From Vombatus ursinus (taxonomy: Eukaryota; Chordata; Mammalia; Diprotodontia; Vombatidae): DNA of 64,000 nt. Within the stretch, counting starts at the first letter, position 1; every line of letters begins with the position of its first letter. Of this stretch, positions 44,485 through 55,919 are shown one piece after another. A model generated the notes under the pieces. The model did not search any database. It saw nothing but the letters and a program-made list of their open reading frames with translations, and was not told the origin of the DNA. Where the stretch lies: assembly GCF_900497805.2 (NCBI RefSeq), contig NW_020954585.1:37890212-37954211 (forward strand), written 5' to 3'. Both the position numbers and the translations under genes were made by a program.

Positions 44485-44662
44485 CTCCTGCTCTCAGGTT
44501 AGGGATTTAGAGCTAAAAGGAACCTTAAAGACCATCTATCCAAAGTTATTCATTTTAAATTGAAGCCCTTAGAGGGGATGTTACCTTCCTAGGTAGTAAG
44601 AAGCAGAGCCAGGAATTAAAATCTAAGTCTAAGATTCCAAATCCAGTGCTATTTCCCAGGAC
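44485..44662 (+). repeat. L3/CR1-like 3' repeat, module 1
   Basis: 'ctaaaaggaaccttaaagac', 'gaagcagagccaggaattaa' and 'ccaaatccagtgctatttcc'. Confidence 0.55.
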
Positions 44663-45039
44663 CATGACTAGGAATTATTGTACCTGGGGGCAAGCAGCAT
44701 GAAAGTCACTCTCAGTATTGTGGAAAACATCTGATAGGAAGAGATAGAGACCATAAGAAACTATGAGACCACTGCTATAAAGACTTCCTCTCCCTCACTA
44801 AAAGCTTCCCCTTCAGAAGTAACAGGCCATTTGAGAGCTTCTATTTTAACTAATTATTCTTCACAATAAGGTGCTAATGTTGTTTCTTTACAGTTGCACT
44901 CAGGAAGCCTGATTACAGGTGTTGGGGTCAGGGTGAAGTGGTAATCCTTAGGGCCAAAAGATAATTACTTTGGGAGAAGAGGCTGAACATGGGGTTGAAG
45001 CAAATTTCTCCCCTTCCTCTCCCCTTACAAACTTTTAAA

Positions 45040-45270
45040 TGATCACTTTAGTACTGGAAGGGACCATAGAGATTGATTAATCCAACTCTTTCATATGACA
45101 GGAGAGAAAACTCTGGCCTCAGAGGGGACGTTACCTGCTTTAAGATCACAGAAGATCATAGAGTTAGGGCAGAAACGGAGCATGGTTTTCAAGATCCTCA
45201 TTTTACAGGGAAGCGAATACAAACTGAGAGATAGGGCAGAGATTAGATCCCTGGTCTCTTAACACACTGC
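45040..45270 (+). repeat. L3/CR1-like 3' repeat, module 2
   Basis: 'actggaagggaccatagaga', 'ttaatccaactctttcatat' and 'gaggggacgttacctgcttt'. It continues with a partly duplicated segment (ctcattttacagggaagcga). Confidence 0.6.
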
Positions 45271-45294
45271 CTAGCCTGTCTTCTCTTTTCATGG

Positions 45295-45445
45295 ACACAC
45301 TGACAATTAGAACTAGAAGGTACATTAGAGACTACCTTGTCCAATCCTTTCATTTTGTAAGGAAGAAAAGTAGGCCTAGAGTTAGTATCAAACCGGTACC
45401 AGAATCCAGGCCTCCTGATTTCTAGTCTAGGGCTCTTTGAGCCAG
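45295..45445 (+). repeat. L3/CR1-like 3' repeat, module 3
   Basis: 'agaactagaaggtacattag', 'ctaccttgtccaatcctttc' and 'ggcctcctgatttctagtct'. Confidence 0.6.
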
Positions 45446-45449
45446 ATTG

Positions 45450-46890
45450 TTGAAATTTGTTCACCCTCAGAGGTACACAAACACTGTTCCTCCAAGAGCA
45501 ACAATCTCTGATCTCCTGACTAAAGACAAACAGTTGGGCAAGAAAGAGGCTGTGGGCCTTCTAGGTGCCCTTTGGCCAAAAGCTCACTCCCCACCTTCTT
45601 CTCTTCTGCTTCATGAGAAAGTTTGAACATGTGGGGAGTGTAAAGCTTCCAGGCAAAGATAATGTTCACAGGATCAGAGAGCAAAAGCATCTCTATGGCC
45701 TTATAACAGGTCCTAGGGTCTATGTCCATCCCTGGCTTAGGACCACAGGAAACCCATCTCCCACCTCATTTTCTCTCTCCCATGTTCATAGGCAGCTACA
45801 ACCAAGTATTGGGAAACCATTTTCCCCTTCCTGAGCTCTAGGTCTCCTTTCCTTCACATTTCAAATGGCTCTGAAATGCTACCTTCAGCTCAACCCAGTT
45901 CTCCTGAACCATAAGTTTGAGAAGATAAAAAGGCAAAACTTCAAAGGAAAGGAAGGGTCACCAGGTTTGGAGAGATAAAGGCTAACCAAATAAGGCCTGA
46001 CCCTCTAACATGAGTGGAATCACTGTGTCTCTTTCCTTTACTTTTGCTGCCTGAAGTACCCCCACTCTTCAGGGAGATCATTGATGAAGCCTGCTTCTTA
46101 GCCCACCAACAGTCCCTGGGCTCCAGGAATGCCAGGCAGACGTGCTGTCCTCTCTCCATCTTCGTAGTGAGTAATGCTATGAGACATCCCTTCCTGTAAG
46201 GAACCAACAATGTCTACACTAAAGCAAAGTCTACACTTGAAAGGACACAATTCACTGGGCTAGGTCAGGGCCAGCCAGGTCCTCTTATTCACTTCTATGC
46301 TAGTCTTAACTCAATTTCAATCTGCTATAACCTCTGCCCATTCCTAAGAAACACTGAAAGATTTTTAGGTTGTGTACCCAGAAGGTGCTTGCTTTGCCCA
46401 ACAATACAATCATCCCCAATAACTCTATCCCTCTCACTAGGCCCAACCCCATCTCATCAGGTTCTGCTCTCACCTTCTTCCTTAAAAAAAAGTACATGTA
46501 TTATCTTTGGTCCTTTATATTTCCTTCCCCCCCCTTTTTTTTTTCTGCGGGCAAATCCTTTTCCATGAGAAAAAGCCCCAATTGTTCCACCCTAGTTACA
46601 GCTCTGTTCTTTTCATTAAAACATGCTACTTTCCTTGGAAATGGGCTTTCTAGTATACAGGCTTTATAATTTAAAAAATATTTCAACATTTCAATTCACA
46701 GTATCAAACAATGGTCCTGTTTCTATAAAAGCAGGACCTGGTTCTACAGACTGACTTTGGTATTAAAGTTTCATTAGAGAGTGTTCATTTTATGTGACCC
46801 TCAGAATCTAACATAAGCAGACTAGGCCTCTGAGCTGGGCACTAAAGAAAAAAATGTCAAATACCAATAGCATTTTTCTTCTAAGGTATG
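45450..46890. other. unassigned, slightly GC-richer DNA
   Basis: Open frames overlap on both strands at 45520-46210 without domain motifs or convincing splice sites. No family recognised. It could hold an old unlisted repeat or regulatory DNA. Confidence 0.4.
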
Positions 46891-46898
46891 GAGCTTCT

Positions 46899-47046
46899 GT
46901 GCAGCTACGTGACACAGTGAATAGAGCTCCAGCCTTGGAGTCAGGAGGACCTGAGTTCAAATCTGGCCTCAGACACATTACACTCACTAGCTGCGTGACC
47001 TTGGGAAAGTCACTTAACCCTGATTGCCTCACCAAAAAAAAAAAAA
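46899..47046 (+). mobile_element. short marsupial SINE, little diverged
   Basis: 'cagctacgtgacacagtgaa', 'gagctccagccttggagtca', 'tcactagctgcgtgaccttg' and an A-rich tail. 'ggagcttct' before and 'gaaacttct' after may be the target-site duplication. Confidence 0.9.
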
Positions 47047-47049
47047 GAC

Positions 47050-47640
47050 ATGAAACTTCTATTATACAATAATTAGTTGTCTTCTCCAGTATGTTATCTG
47101 ATCTCCTGTTGTCTTCAGCAGCAGCACATAGCCTAATAGAGAATTGAGTTTGTCCATATCACGGGGGGTTAAAGGGTAAAAGGCATTTCTTATTTTTCTT
47201 CTGTTCTCTCTTCTTAGTAGCTAAATAATTTGATAAAAACATCTTAATGGAATTTGATAAACCTAACTCAATGATTAATTCAGATCACTGCATGATAGAG
47301 CTCAGTGATTGGATGACTAACATTTAATATGGTCCCTCAAAGGGAATTGAACAAAACAACAAACCTAGTAATATTCTCTTGGTTTTACTTATCAACTTCA
47401 TAACACCATATTTAGTTTATAGAAGAAGGAAAAATATGAAATGTTTTTATGTGTTTCAAAGTCTCATTTTATTTTGCTTTTGTTCATTGATTTGATTTGG
47501 AAATTAGTTCCCTTAAATACTGAAATTTCCTGAGAATATTTTCTTGAACAAGTAAATTTTACAAAGCATAAATGTTATTTCTTTTTTTTAAATATTACAT
47601 TCAATTTGACTCAACTAAATCACTTAGGGTTTTTGTTTTA
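47050..47640. other. unassigned DNA
   Basis: Nothing recognised. Confidence 0.4.
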
Positions 47641-47659
47641 TTGTAAAAATTCACATTAG

Positions 47660-47832
47660 CAAAATGTACATTGAATTCAAAGTCAAAAAATCCTGGGTTC
47701 AAATCCTAGCCTGGATGATCTTAGATACTTCACTTAATGATTCTGGGCCCAGTTTCATTGTCTTTAAAATGAGGGAATGAAACTCCAAGCTTTATTCTAC
47801 CTTTAAATCACATACTTCAATGCTTTGAGATA
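47660..47832 (+). mobile_element. Ther1-like SINE fragment
   Basis: 'tcctgggttcaaatcctagc', 'cccagtttcattgtctttaa' and 'atgaaactccaagctttatt'. Confidence 0.6.
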
Positions 47833-48059
47833 AAGATCTTACATGAATTCTAAGATGTGATATCTAATTTTTCTAGTCTTGTTCTGGACCATCATTTGCC
47901 ATTTTTATTAAGACACTTTACAAATAGAGTTGTATAGATAACTTGTTTTTACATTGCCTAGATTTACCCCTTGATCCCTTCTCCTTTCCTATCCTGGAGA
48001 CCTTTCCCATGTAACAAAATTTTAAAGGCATATTTGCTATGCATCTCCTCATCTTCATA

Positions 48060-48260
48060 ATGGGGATGACAATACCATTATAAACAATATAAGGTTTACA
48101 CAGTGTTCATGTCACAACAACCCTATGAAATAGTTTGTGAAATCATTATTTTATTTTATAGAAAAGAAAACCAAGCCTCAAATGCATCCATTGATTTTCC
48201 CATTCTGTGGTCACATTCTCTCTGGTGGAACCTAAGATTTGATTCTAAATGTTCTGGTTT
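48060..48260 (-). mobile_element. diverged CORE-SINE, antisense
   Basis: 'ataaggtttacacagtgttc', 'gtcacaacaaccctatgaaa' and 'gaaaagaaaaccaagcctca' keep the antisense order. Confidence 0.5.
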
Positions 48261-48702
48261 CTAACAGTGTTTTGACCATCATGTCCATATGCCTTTCATA
48301 ATAATACCTTGGGTAGTTGTATTATTTTGTATATTTTGTGGTGTAAGTGAAATTGTAACAGTAAAGTGCTACTATCATCACCATCATTATTTAAGTGGCA
48401 GTTTAGTGGAAATGAAGGTTAACTTCACAGTCAGAACCCCCTGGAAACAAGCCCTGTTTCTGAGATGTACATATTTTGACCTTAGATAAGTTGGTGACCT
48501 AGACAACTCTCTCTGACTATAAATTATAGAACAATTATCTGATGAAAAAACAGATCTGGAAAAAAGAGTTGTTATCATTTATGTCAAAAAGAGCTATGAT
48601 TTCATCTGAGTGGGAACTCCCTTGGCTAATGATTTCACATGTCTTAGTACATGGTTTCATGAATTATTATGTCAAAAAAATTTTCATCACCTGATAGCTT
48701 AT

Positions 48703-48705
48703 CTA

Positions 48706-48746
<41 letters not shown>

Positions 48747-48765
48747 AGTGATAATGATAGCGATG
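48703..48765. repeat. (GAT)n microsatellite
   Basis: About 14 pure GAT units followed by interrupted ones. Confidence 0.95.
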
Positions 48766-48891
48766 TTAATGGTGGTTGGGTGATGATGATTGTGGTACAG
48801 GAGGGCAGGGACTAATTCACTTCTGCATGTGTGTTGCTAGCACTTAGTGTGGTGTTTGGCACATAACGTAGGCTTATTAAATTGTGGTTGA

Positions 48892-49020
48892 TTAAGAGGC
48901 AGCATGGCATAGGAGTTAGGATTCTGGACTTGAAGTCAGGCATATCTTAATTTAAATATTACCTCAAATACCTGTTAATTTTGTGACTCTTGGCAAGTCT
49001 CAGAGGCTGGATCTGAAATG
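48892..49020 (+). mobile_element. MIR/Ther1-like SINE
   Basis: 'gaggcagcatggcataggag', 'ggattctggacttgaagtca' and 'ttgtgactcttggcaagtct'. The GAAA-rich patch after it (49032-49050) is separate. Confidence 0.7.
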
Positions 49021-49354
49021 GGGATTTAAGAGGAAAGAAAGAAAGAAAGAGTAGGAACCTGTAATAGGAGTCTTTGTGAAAGAAAGAGAAAAGGGGCAAG
49101 GGAAAAGAAGCAGATTTACTAAGATTAGAGCAAGGGTATTGAATGTACTTCTTGCCTAATACTCTCTCTTGCTTTGTAAATAAGGGAGAAGAAGGAAAGA
49201 GATTAAAATATAAAAGACATTAGGATGGGTGATGGAAATAAACAATTAAGAATTTTGAATTTGAATGGAATAGATAGTCATAAAATTGAAAAGTCTGGAA
49301 GAACTGCTCTGAAAGCAGAATCCCAACAATATTTTGTTTTCCAGACCATAATGA

Positions 49355-49410
49355 TACACACACATGATACATATATACACATGAACACACACGCATACAC
49401 ACACACGCAG
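49355..49410. repeat. (CA)n-rich microsatellite
   Basis: Imperfect acacacatgata / acacacacg repeats. Confidence 0.85.
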
Positions 49411-49444
49411 TATTGTTGTATTATAAGGGCCACTGAAGAAAAGG

Positions 49445-52345
49445 ACTGAAAATTAATTGAAGGCTAAATGACAATCCTAAAGAATCAGTAGGTCAAAGAT
49501 TAAATTATGGGAACAATAGATAATTTCACTAAAGAAAATGACAATGGTGAGATAATATACCCAAAATTTTTGGATATAGCCAAGTCAGTCTTTAGCAGAA
49601 AATTTTTAAATCCAACAAAAGAGAAAGAGCAAATTGACAAATAGGTCACATGTAAAAAAAAACCTAGAAAAGACTACAATTTTAAGAAGCATAATTTCTG
49701 AAAATTAAAGAAAAATATACCAAATTGAAAGCAAAAAATCCATTGAATTAGTATCACTAGAAACTGCTTTTGTTAAAAAAGACAACATAGATATACAAAT
49801 AGCTAATTTGATTTTTAAAAAAAGAAAGAAGGAAACCAAATTACCAGTATCAAAAAAGGAAAAAAAAGTGATCTCACAACAAATGAAGAAGTTTTAAAAA
49901 TTATTAGAAACTTTTTTGCTCAATTGTATAACATAAATGCCATATAAAATTTACAGCCTAAATGTAATGGATGGAGGTTTAGAAAAAAAAACAAACTGAA
50001 AATGTACAGATTAACAGAACAAGAAAAAGAGAGTCTAAATTACTCAATCTCAGAAAAATAAATTGAACAGTGTATACATGATATTCCAAAACAAAGTGGG
50101 AGGTGGAGAGGGAGAACAGGAGCAGATGGATTCACAAGTGAATTCTATGAAGCTTTCACAGAACAGTTAATAAAAAATTACTTATGGTCTTTGAAAAAAT
50201 TAGAAAACATCAGTAACTCAATAAACATTTATTAATGTGTCTACTATGTGCCAGGCACTATGATTAGTGTTGGATATAAAGAAATTTTACAAAAGACAAT
50301 CTCTGCTATCAAGAAGCTCACCATCTAATGGAGGAAGGCAACATGTAAAAAAGAAGATGAAAAGGGGAGAGGAGAATACCATGATAACGTCTTGTAGCTG
50401 GGTGAGAAATGATGAGATGGTAGTTATGGACACTCTCCTTAAATGGTGGATTTGGAGGAGCTCTCCAAAGTCTACCCTCCACCTTTTCCAGTCAGAGAGA
50501 GAGAAGTACCTTAGGGCCTGAGGGCACTGAGGAAGAATGAGTTATAGAGCTTAAGTAAACAGGAAGATGAGTTTCTGGAGACTATGATGAAGTCCAGAAG
50601 AGCTACTATGCAGGAAAATCATGTGTTCTGGGCTGGACCTGACTCAGGTGCAGTTTAGGATTGATGTTGGAATAAAATAAGACACACATACATCATTTAG
50701 CAGTTAACAAAAAAAGATATTTACTTAGCCATAGCAGGAGATGAATATTTAACAAGGACAGGTATTAAGAATCTCTTGAGTTGATTCAGTTGAATAAAGC
50801 TCCCTTTAAGATCTACCAGCCAAGCAGCTGAGAACCCCTCCAATTCCAAATAGCTGTTTTGTACCCAAATGGTGAGAAAGAGATACCAACTATCTGAACC
50901 TTTAGTTCTCTGAGTCAATAAAATCTCGAGGAATATCTCAATGCCATTTAAGGAAAAAATGTAAAACTAAAACTAGCCTAACCTGCATGGGAGAAGAGTT
51001 AGGTTATTTCTTCTATAATAAAAGGAATCTTTCAAAATTCTTTCCATGGTCTTGATATCATTACCAGATAGACTGAAAAGAGAGAAAGAAAATCATTGTT
51101 CAATAGCTGTAATGAACCTTGGCACAAACATTTTAAATAAAATATTAGTAAAGAGCTTACTGCCACATATCAATAAGATGACACATTTTGACCACGGTAA
51201 ATAATAGCTAGAATGCAGGATTGATTCAATATTAGCAAAACTATCAACTTAAAAGATCAAATTAAATACAAGTACAACAAAAACATATGATTATATCAAG
51301 AGATGCAGGAAAAAAATCTTGTTGACAAAGTATATTAATCATTTCTTTTAAAAACACTAGAAAACATAGTACTAACTGGACTTTTTCCTAATAAGATAAG
51401 TAGCATCTATCTAAAGGTAAGAAACAGCTTTATTTATAATCAGGATAAATTAGAGACATTTCTAATAAGATTGGGGTAAAGCAAGTATGTTCATCATCAA
51501 TGTTTCTATTTGGTATAGTACCAGAAATGTTAGGTATAATAACAAGAAAAGAAACTGAAAAATAAACTAAGCAAAGAGGAAATGAAACTATTGCTTTTTG
51601 CAGATAGCAGTTTACTTAGAGAACCAGAGAGTCAACTAAAATTTAATTGAAACAATAAGCAGAAAACTGCAGGATACAAATATATCTATATTAATCATTA
51701 ACATATAAGTATTTACCAATAAAAGCCAGCAGAGGCTGAAAGAGAAATTTCTTTCAAAATAACTATATAATATATTAAATATTTAGGAATCTATCTAAGC
51801 ATAAATATTCTGGGAGTATATAAATTCAACTACAAAATGTTCTTATAGAAATAAAAACAGATCTAAATATTGTAAAAAAAAACAAATTAGTTGTTCATGG
51901 GAAGGCCAAATCAATACCAAAAACAAAGACAAAAACAATACTACCTAAATTAATTTACTTATTTAAAGGTTACATCAATCAAAAGTATTTTAATATGGCT
52001 AGGAAAAAATGGAAGTCATCTGGAGGAACACAAGGTCAAGTATCTCAAGGAAAACAATGTGGGTGAGAAGGGATTGTATTAATACCAGATCTCAAACTCT
52101 TCTACAAAGATGTAATCCTCAAATAATTTCTTACCAGTTAAAACAAATGAGCTGATCAGTGGAACAACATAATGAAGCAGAGGAACAGAGTAGCCTAGTG
52201 CTTGATAAACCAAAGACCCCAGCTACTAGGGAAAGAACTCAGTATTTGACCCCAAAAAACAAAAACAAAAAACCCTGATGGAAAAACTGGCAAGCAGTCT
52301 GACAGAAACTTAGTATAGATTAACATCTCATACAATCTACCAAAA
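49445..52345 (+). mobile_element. L1 LINE, most of ORF2, old
   Basis: Many short translated pieces follow L1 ORF2 in order: TNEEVLKIIRNFFAQLYN (49875), LTEQEKESLNYSISEK and GRTGADGFTSEFYEAFTEQL (50010-50170), SLMNLGTNILNKILVK-like (51110), RIDSILAKLST-like (51220), LLFADSSLLREPESQ-like (51590) and the C-terminal part up to 52340. Stops and frame changes are very frequent. A block of non-L1 sequence (50214-51060) interrupts it. Confidence 0.8.
50214..51060. repeat. non-L1 block inside the L1
   Basis: Begins with the start of the long mammalian repeat (ctactatgtgccaggcacta, gctatcaagaagctcaccat). The remainder, including a minus frame at 50721-50918, is not assigned. L1 coding sequence resumes after it at about 51070. 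Confidence 0.5.
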
Positions 52346-52359
52346 TAAGCTGATTAAAG

Positions 52360-52450
52360 AAATATGTATGTATATATAATATATTCATTATATTCATATA
52401 TATACATTTTATTATATACAGATTATATATATCATATACATACATACACA
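52360..52450. repeat. TA-rich microsatellite
   Basis: Alternating tatatatacata sequence. Confidence 0.85.
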
Positions 52451-52479
52451 TACAATTGTATTAATATATTTTAAATCAA

Positions 52480-52750
52480 CTTTGCCAATCTTATGAAAGT
52501 GGGTTAAAACATTAGTTATTTTAATTTGCATTTCTCTATTAGTGATATGAAATATTTTTTCATATAACTTGGTAGCTTGAATGTCTTCTTATAAGAAATA
52601 CCTATTCATATCTTTGAGCATTTGTTAATTGAAGAATAGATTTTATTCTTATAAATTTGAATCAGTTCCTTATATATCATGGAAATTATGCCTTTATCTG
52701 AGAACTTGCTGCAAAGATTTCCCCCTCCCATTTAACTATTTCCCTTCTAA
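52480..52750 (-). mobile_element. L1 ORF2/3' region fragment, antisense
   Basis: 'ttaatttgcatttctctatt' is the reverse of the L1 stretch seen in sense at 53553-53580 (accaatagagaaatgcaaat). 'ttatctgagaacttgctgca' continues it. Opposite in orientation to the flanking L1 pieces. Confidence 0.65.
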
Positions 52751-52762
52751 TCTTAAATATGA

Positions 52763-52838
52763 ATACACACACACACACACATATATATATACATGTATAT
52801 GTGTGTATATAAATACATGTATATGTATATGTATGTGT

Positions 52839-52878
<40 letters not shown>
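52763..52878. repeat. (CA)n-(TA)n-(TG)n microsatellite
   Basis: CA units, TA/TG mixture, then about 18 TG units that run directly into the 5' end of the SINE at 52879. Confidence 0.95.
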
Positions 52879-52880
<2 letters not shown>

Positions 52881-53100
52881 CTAGGTGGTACAGGCCTGGA
52901 GTCAGGAACACTTGAGTTCAAATCTGACTTACTAGCTTTGTGACCCTGGGCAAGTCACTAACCCTTGTTTGCTTCAGTTTCCTCATCTGTAAAATGAACT
53001 AGAGAAAGAAATGGCAAACCACTTTAATATCTTTGCCAAGAAAACTCCAAATGGAGTTAGGAAGAGTCAGACAAGACTGAAATGACTGAACAACAATGAA
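52879..53100 (+). mobile_element. marsupial SINE, long subtype
   Basis: 'gcagctaggtggtacaggcc', 'tgtgaccctgggcaagtcac' and 'ctttgccaagaaaactccaa'. A small deletion lies in the head. A (TG)n follows at 53103-53130. Confidence 0.85.
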
Positions 53101-53206
53101 AATGTGTGTGTGGGTGTGTGTGTGTGTGTCCACCAATCTAAGATTAGAAGGGAAATAATAATAGTTTAGTTAGATACTAGTATTTAAATAACTATCAACC
53201 AATGAA

Positions 53207-53470
53207 CAACTAGGTGGCACAAAAGATAGAGTGCTGGGTTGGGAGTCAGGAGGATTTATCTTTCTAAAGTTGAATCTGGCATCAGATAACTACTAAATGT
53301 GTGACTCTGGGAAAGATTCTGGGGAACCCTGTTTGCCTCAGTTTCCTCATTTATAAAATGAGCTGGAGAAGTAAATGACAAACTATTCCAGTATCTTTGC
53401 CAAGAAAACCTCAAATAGAGTCAAAAAGTATTAAAGATGACTGCAAAGTGACTGAACAAAAACAACAACA
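53207..53470 (+). mobile_element. marsupial SINE, long subtype
   Basis: 'acaactaggtggcacaaaag', 'gtgtgactctgggaaagatt', 'gccaagaaaacctcaaatag' and an AACAAC-rich end. Confidence 0.85.
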
Positions 53471-53499
53471 GCTAAATAAATGCTCAAAGCTATGAACAG

Positions 53500-53768
53500 G
53501 TAGTTCTCATAGAAAGATATCTAAGCTACCGAGGTCTATGAAACAGTGTTCCAAATCACCAATAGAGAAATGCAAATTGAAAATAACTGTGATGTACCAC
53601 CTCACCTCCATCAGATTGGCAAAACTGATAAAAAATAAAACAAACAATTTGGAGGGGCTGAAAGAAAACTGGTATATTATTCAATTGTTGGTGGAACTAT
53701 GAATTGGCCTAGATTCTAGCCTTTCTGGAAAGCAATTTGGAACTATACCTCTAAAGTTACTAAATGAT
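53500..53768 (+). mobile_element. L1 ORF2 C-terminal fragment, sense
   Basis: Translated pieces follow L1 ORF2 (here NCWWNYELA for the L1 'HCWWECKLV' motif, preceded by a region like MRYHLTP). It could be the continuation of the L1 at 49445, separated by the SINEs and the inverted piece. Confidence 0.75.
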
Positions 53769-53769
53769 A

Positions 53770-53995
53770 CATACCTTTTTTTAATTTAAATTTATTTATT
53801 TATTTTTAGTTTTCAACATTCACTTCCATAAGATTTTGAGTTCCAAATCTCCTCCCCCTCCATTCCCTCCCTCCACCCCAAGATGGTATGCAATCTGATA
53901 TAGGCTCTACATATACATTCATATTAAACATATTTTCACATTAGTCTTGTTGTAAAGAAGAATTAAAACCAATGGAAAGAACCACAAGAAAGAAG
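53770..53995 (-). mobile_element. L1 3' end, antisense
   Basis: 'ttttcaacattcacttccat', 'aagatggtatgcaatctgat' and 'taggctctacatatacattc' are the reverse of the 3' end seen in sense at 37690-37790. Confidence 0.75.

Positions 53996-53998
<3 letters not shown>

Positions 53999-54076
<78 letters not shown>
53999..54076. repeat. (TG)n(AG)n compound microsatellite
   Basis: About 14 TG units, then about 25 AG units with one GC interruption. Confidence 0.95.
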
Positions 54077-54077
<1 letters not shown>

Positions 54078-54104
54078 AAATAGTATGTTTTAATCTGTAT
54101 TCAG

Positions 54105-55140
54105 ACTCCATAGATCGGGGTGCAGAGTCAAGATAGCAGAGGAAAAGCAGTGACTTGCTTGAGCTCTCCCCCAAACCTCTCCAAATACCTGTAAAATGGC
54201 TCTAAATAAATTCAAAAGCAGCAGAACCCACAAAAAGACAGAGTGAAACAAATTTCCAACCCAAGACAGCCTGGATAGTTGATCAGAAAGGTATATCATG
54301 CCCCATGGGGAGAGGTACCCAGTTTGGCATGGAACACAGGCAAAACAGGCCTCAGTGAACTTGGAGCAGGCCTCAGAGGACTGAATCACAGGCAGCTGTG
54401 GCAGTTTGCAGATTTCTCAACCCACAAATGCCAAAGACAACTTAGAAGGTCAGTAGGAAAAGTCTATGACTGCGGTGAGAGAGAAGCTCAGTCCTAGCCC
54501 AAGTCCCCAACCTGTGGCGGGGACTGCCTCTGCAGCTTCCAGGCCACAGACCAAGGGGAAATCAAGTGGCTGATTGGAGGGGCTTTGCAGAGATCTCTTT
54601 GCCAGTGCTGAGGCAGGAATCTTTTGCTTTGCCTGTGCTTGGATCTGGGTTACAGTTCTGGGTCATGGTCTTGGGGCGAGGAGGAGCGCTGGCATGGTGG
54701 AGGAGAGGGAATCCTCCTTATAATTTCAAGGCAGAAAAGAGTGCTTGTGGTCACTCATAGAGCACAGGTCAGGAAAGGAGTAAACACCTATCCCCTTATC
54801 ATACCACCTTGGAAAAACTGAAAATTTACAGGTCTCTAGAAGTATCTCTGAAAACAGCTGCACAAAACCCCCAAGCTTGGGACAATATATTCTCCACACT
54901 GGAATCAGACCCCTACCTTAACAAAGAATTTAAAACTCAAGTAATTGTCTGAGATCATGATCAAACAAAGGCGCAAAAAAGTCAGACCATAGAATCTTTC
55001 TTTGGTGACCAAGAAGGTCAAAACATACAACCAGAAGAAGACAACAAAGTCAAAACTCCTACATCCAAAGCTCCAAGAATATGAATCAGTCCCAGGCCAT
55101 GGAAGAGCTCAAAAAGGATTTTGAGAACAAGTAAGAGAAG
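54105..55140 (+). mobile_element. L1 5' UTR and start of ORF1
   Basis: GC-richer than its surroundings. 'gagctctcccccaaacctct', 'gacagagtgaaacaaatttc' and 'cccaagacagcctggatagt' match the marsupial L1 5' UTR as I remember it. 'atgatcaaacaaaggcgc' (54957) and 'catggaagagctcaaaaagg' (55098) correspond to the ORF1 start and coiled-coil region. The frame is broken. Confidence 0.7.
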
Positions 55141-55284
55141 ATTCCACTGCATGTGGATAGTATTTTCCATTATGAGTCTTTTGCAGTTGTCTTAGACCCC
55201 TTAACCCATTGATGCAGGATTGCTACTATTTGTCCTATATCTCAAAGATATCAAAGAAATAGAAAAATGATCTGTAGTGAAAAT

Positions 55285-55740
55285 AACTTATAGAAATTCT
55301 TTGTGGTGTCAAAGAACTAGAAACTAAACAGATGCTAGGGAATTAAACAGGAACATATGAATAGTTTATGGTATATGGGAGTACTGGTATACTATTGTAC
55401 TGTGAGAAATTATGAAAGGGAAATTTTCAGAGAAACCTGAGAAGACTTGTATGAATAGATGTAGAGCAAAGTTTGCAGAAGCAGAACAATTTATACAATA
55501 ACAGCACTATAAATCCAAACCACTTTGAAAGACTTAACCACTCTAATCTATGTAATGATCAACAATGATTCTAGAAGACCAATGAAAAAGCATAATACCT
55601 ATCTCCTCACAGAGTGGTAGAGGCAGGGTACAGAACTGTGCATATATATTTTGGTTATGGCCAAAGCATATGCATTTTTACGAGGGTTTTAGATCTTATT
55701 TTGTTTTCAGTGGGTCATGAATGAAAAGAGAATATACATA
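55285..55740 (+). mobile_element. L1 ORF2 C-terminus and 3' region, sense
   Basis: 'ttctttgtggtgtcaaagaa', 'gagaaacctgagaagacttg' and 'gcagaagcagaacaatttat' equal the L1 C-terminal segment of a subfamily different from the one at 37205. It lies only about 150 bp after ORF1 sequence, so most of an L1 is missing between them. Confidence 0.7.
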
Positions 55741-55788
55741 CTTACATACATACCTACCTACCTACAGATAGATAGATAGATAGGTAAG
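55738..55788. repeat. (TACA)n/(GATA)n microsatellite
   Basis: TACATACA / CTAC units then five GATA units, next to the A-tail end of the SINE at 55789. Confidence 0.9.
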
Positions 55789-55919
55789 GCAATCAGGGTT
55801 AAGTGACTTGCCTAGGGTCACACAGCTAATAAGTGTTAAGTGTCTGAGACCGTATTTGAGCTCAAGCCCTCCTGACTCCAAGGCCAGAGCTCTATCCACT
55901 GTGCCACCTAACTGCCCCT
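55789..55919 (-). mobile_element. short marsupial SINE, little diverged
   Basis: Antisense: 'caatcagggttaagtgactt', 'cctagggtcacacagctaat' and 'actgtgccacctaactgccc'. Confidence 0.9.

Noticed and set aside
45450-46890. Possible gene or LTR-type element in the GC-richer stretch
   Set aside because: No paired end repeats, coding motifs or splice-framed exon could be seen, so it is listed only as unassigned.
50666-51060. Possible LTR-like sequence in the block inside the L1
   Set aside because: No matching partner repeat or recognisable ends were found; left unassigned.
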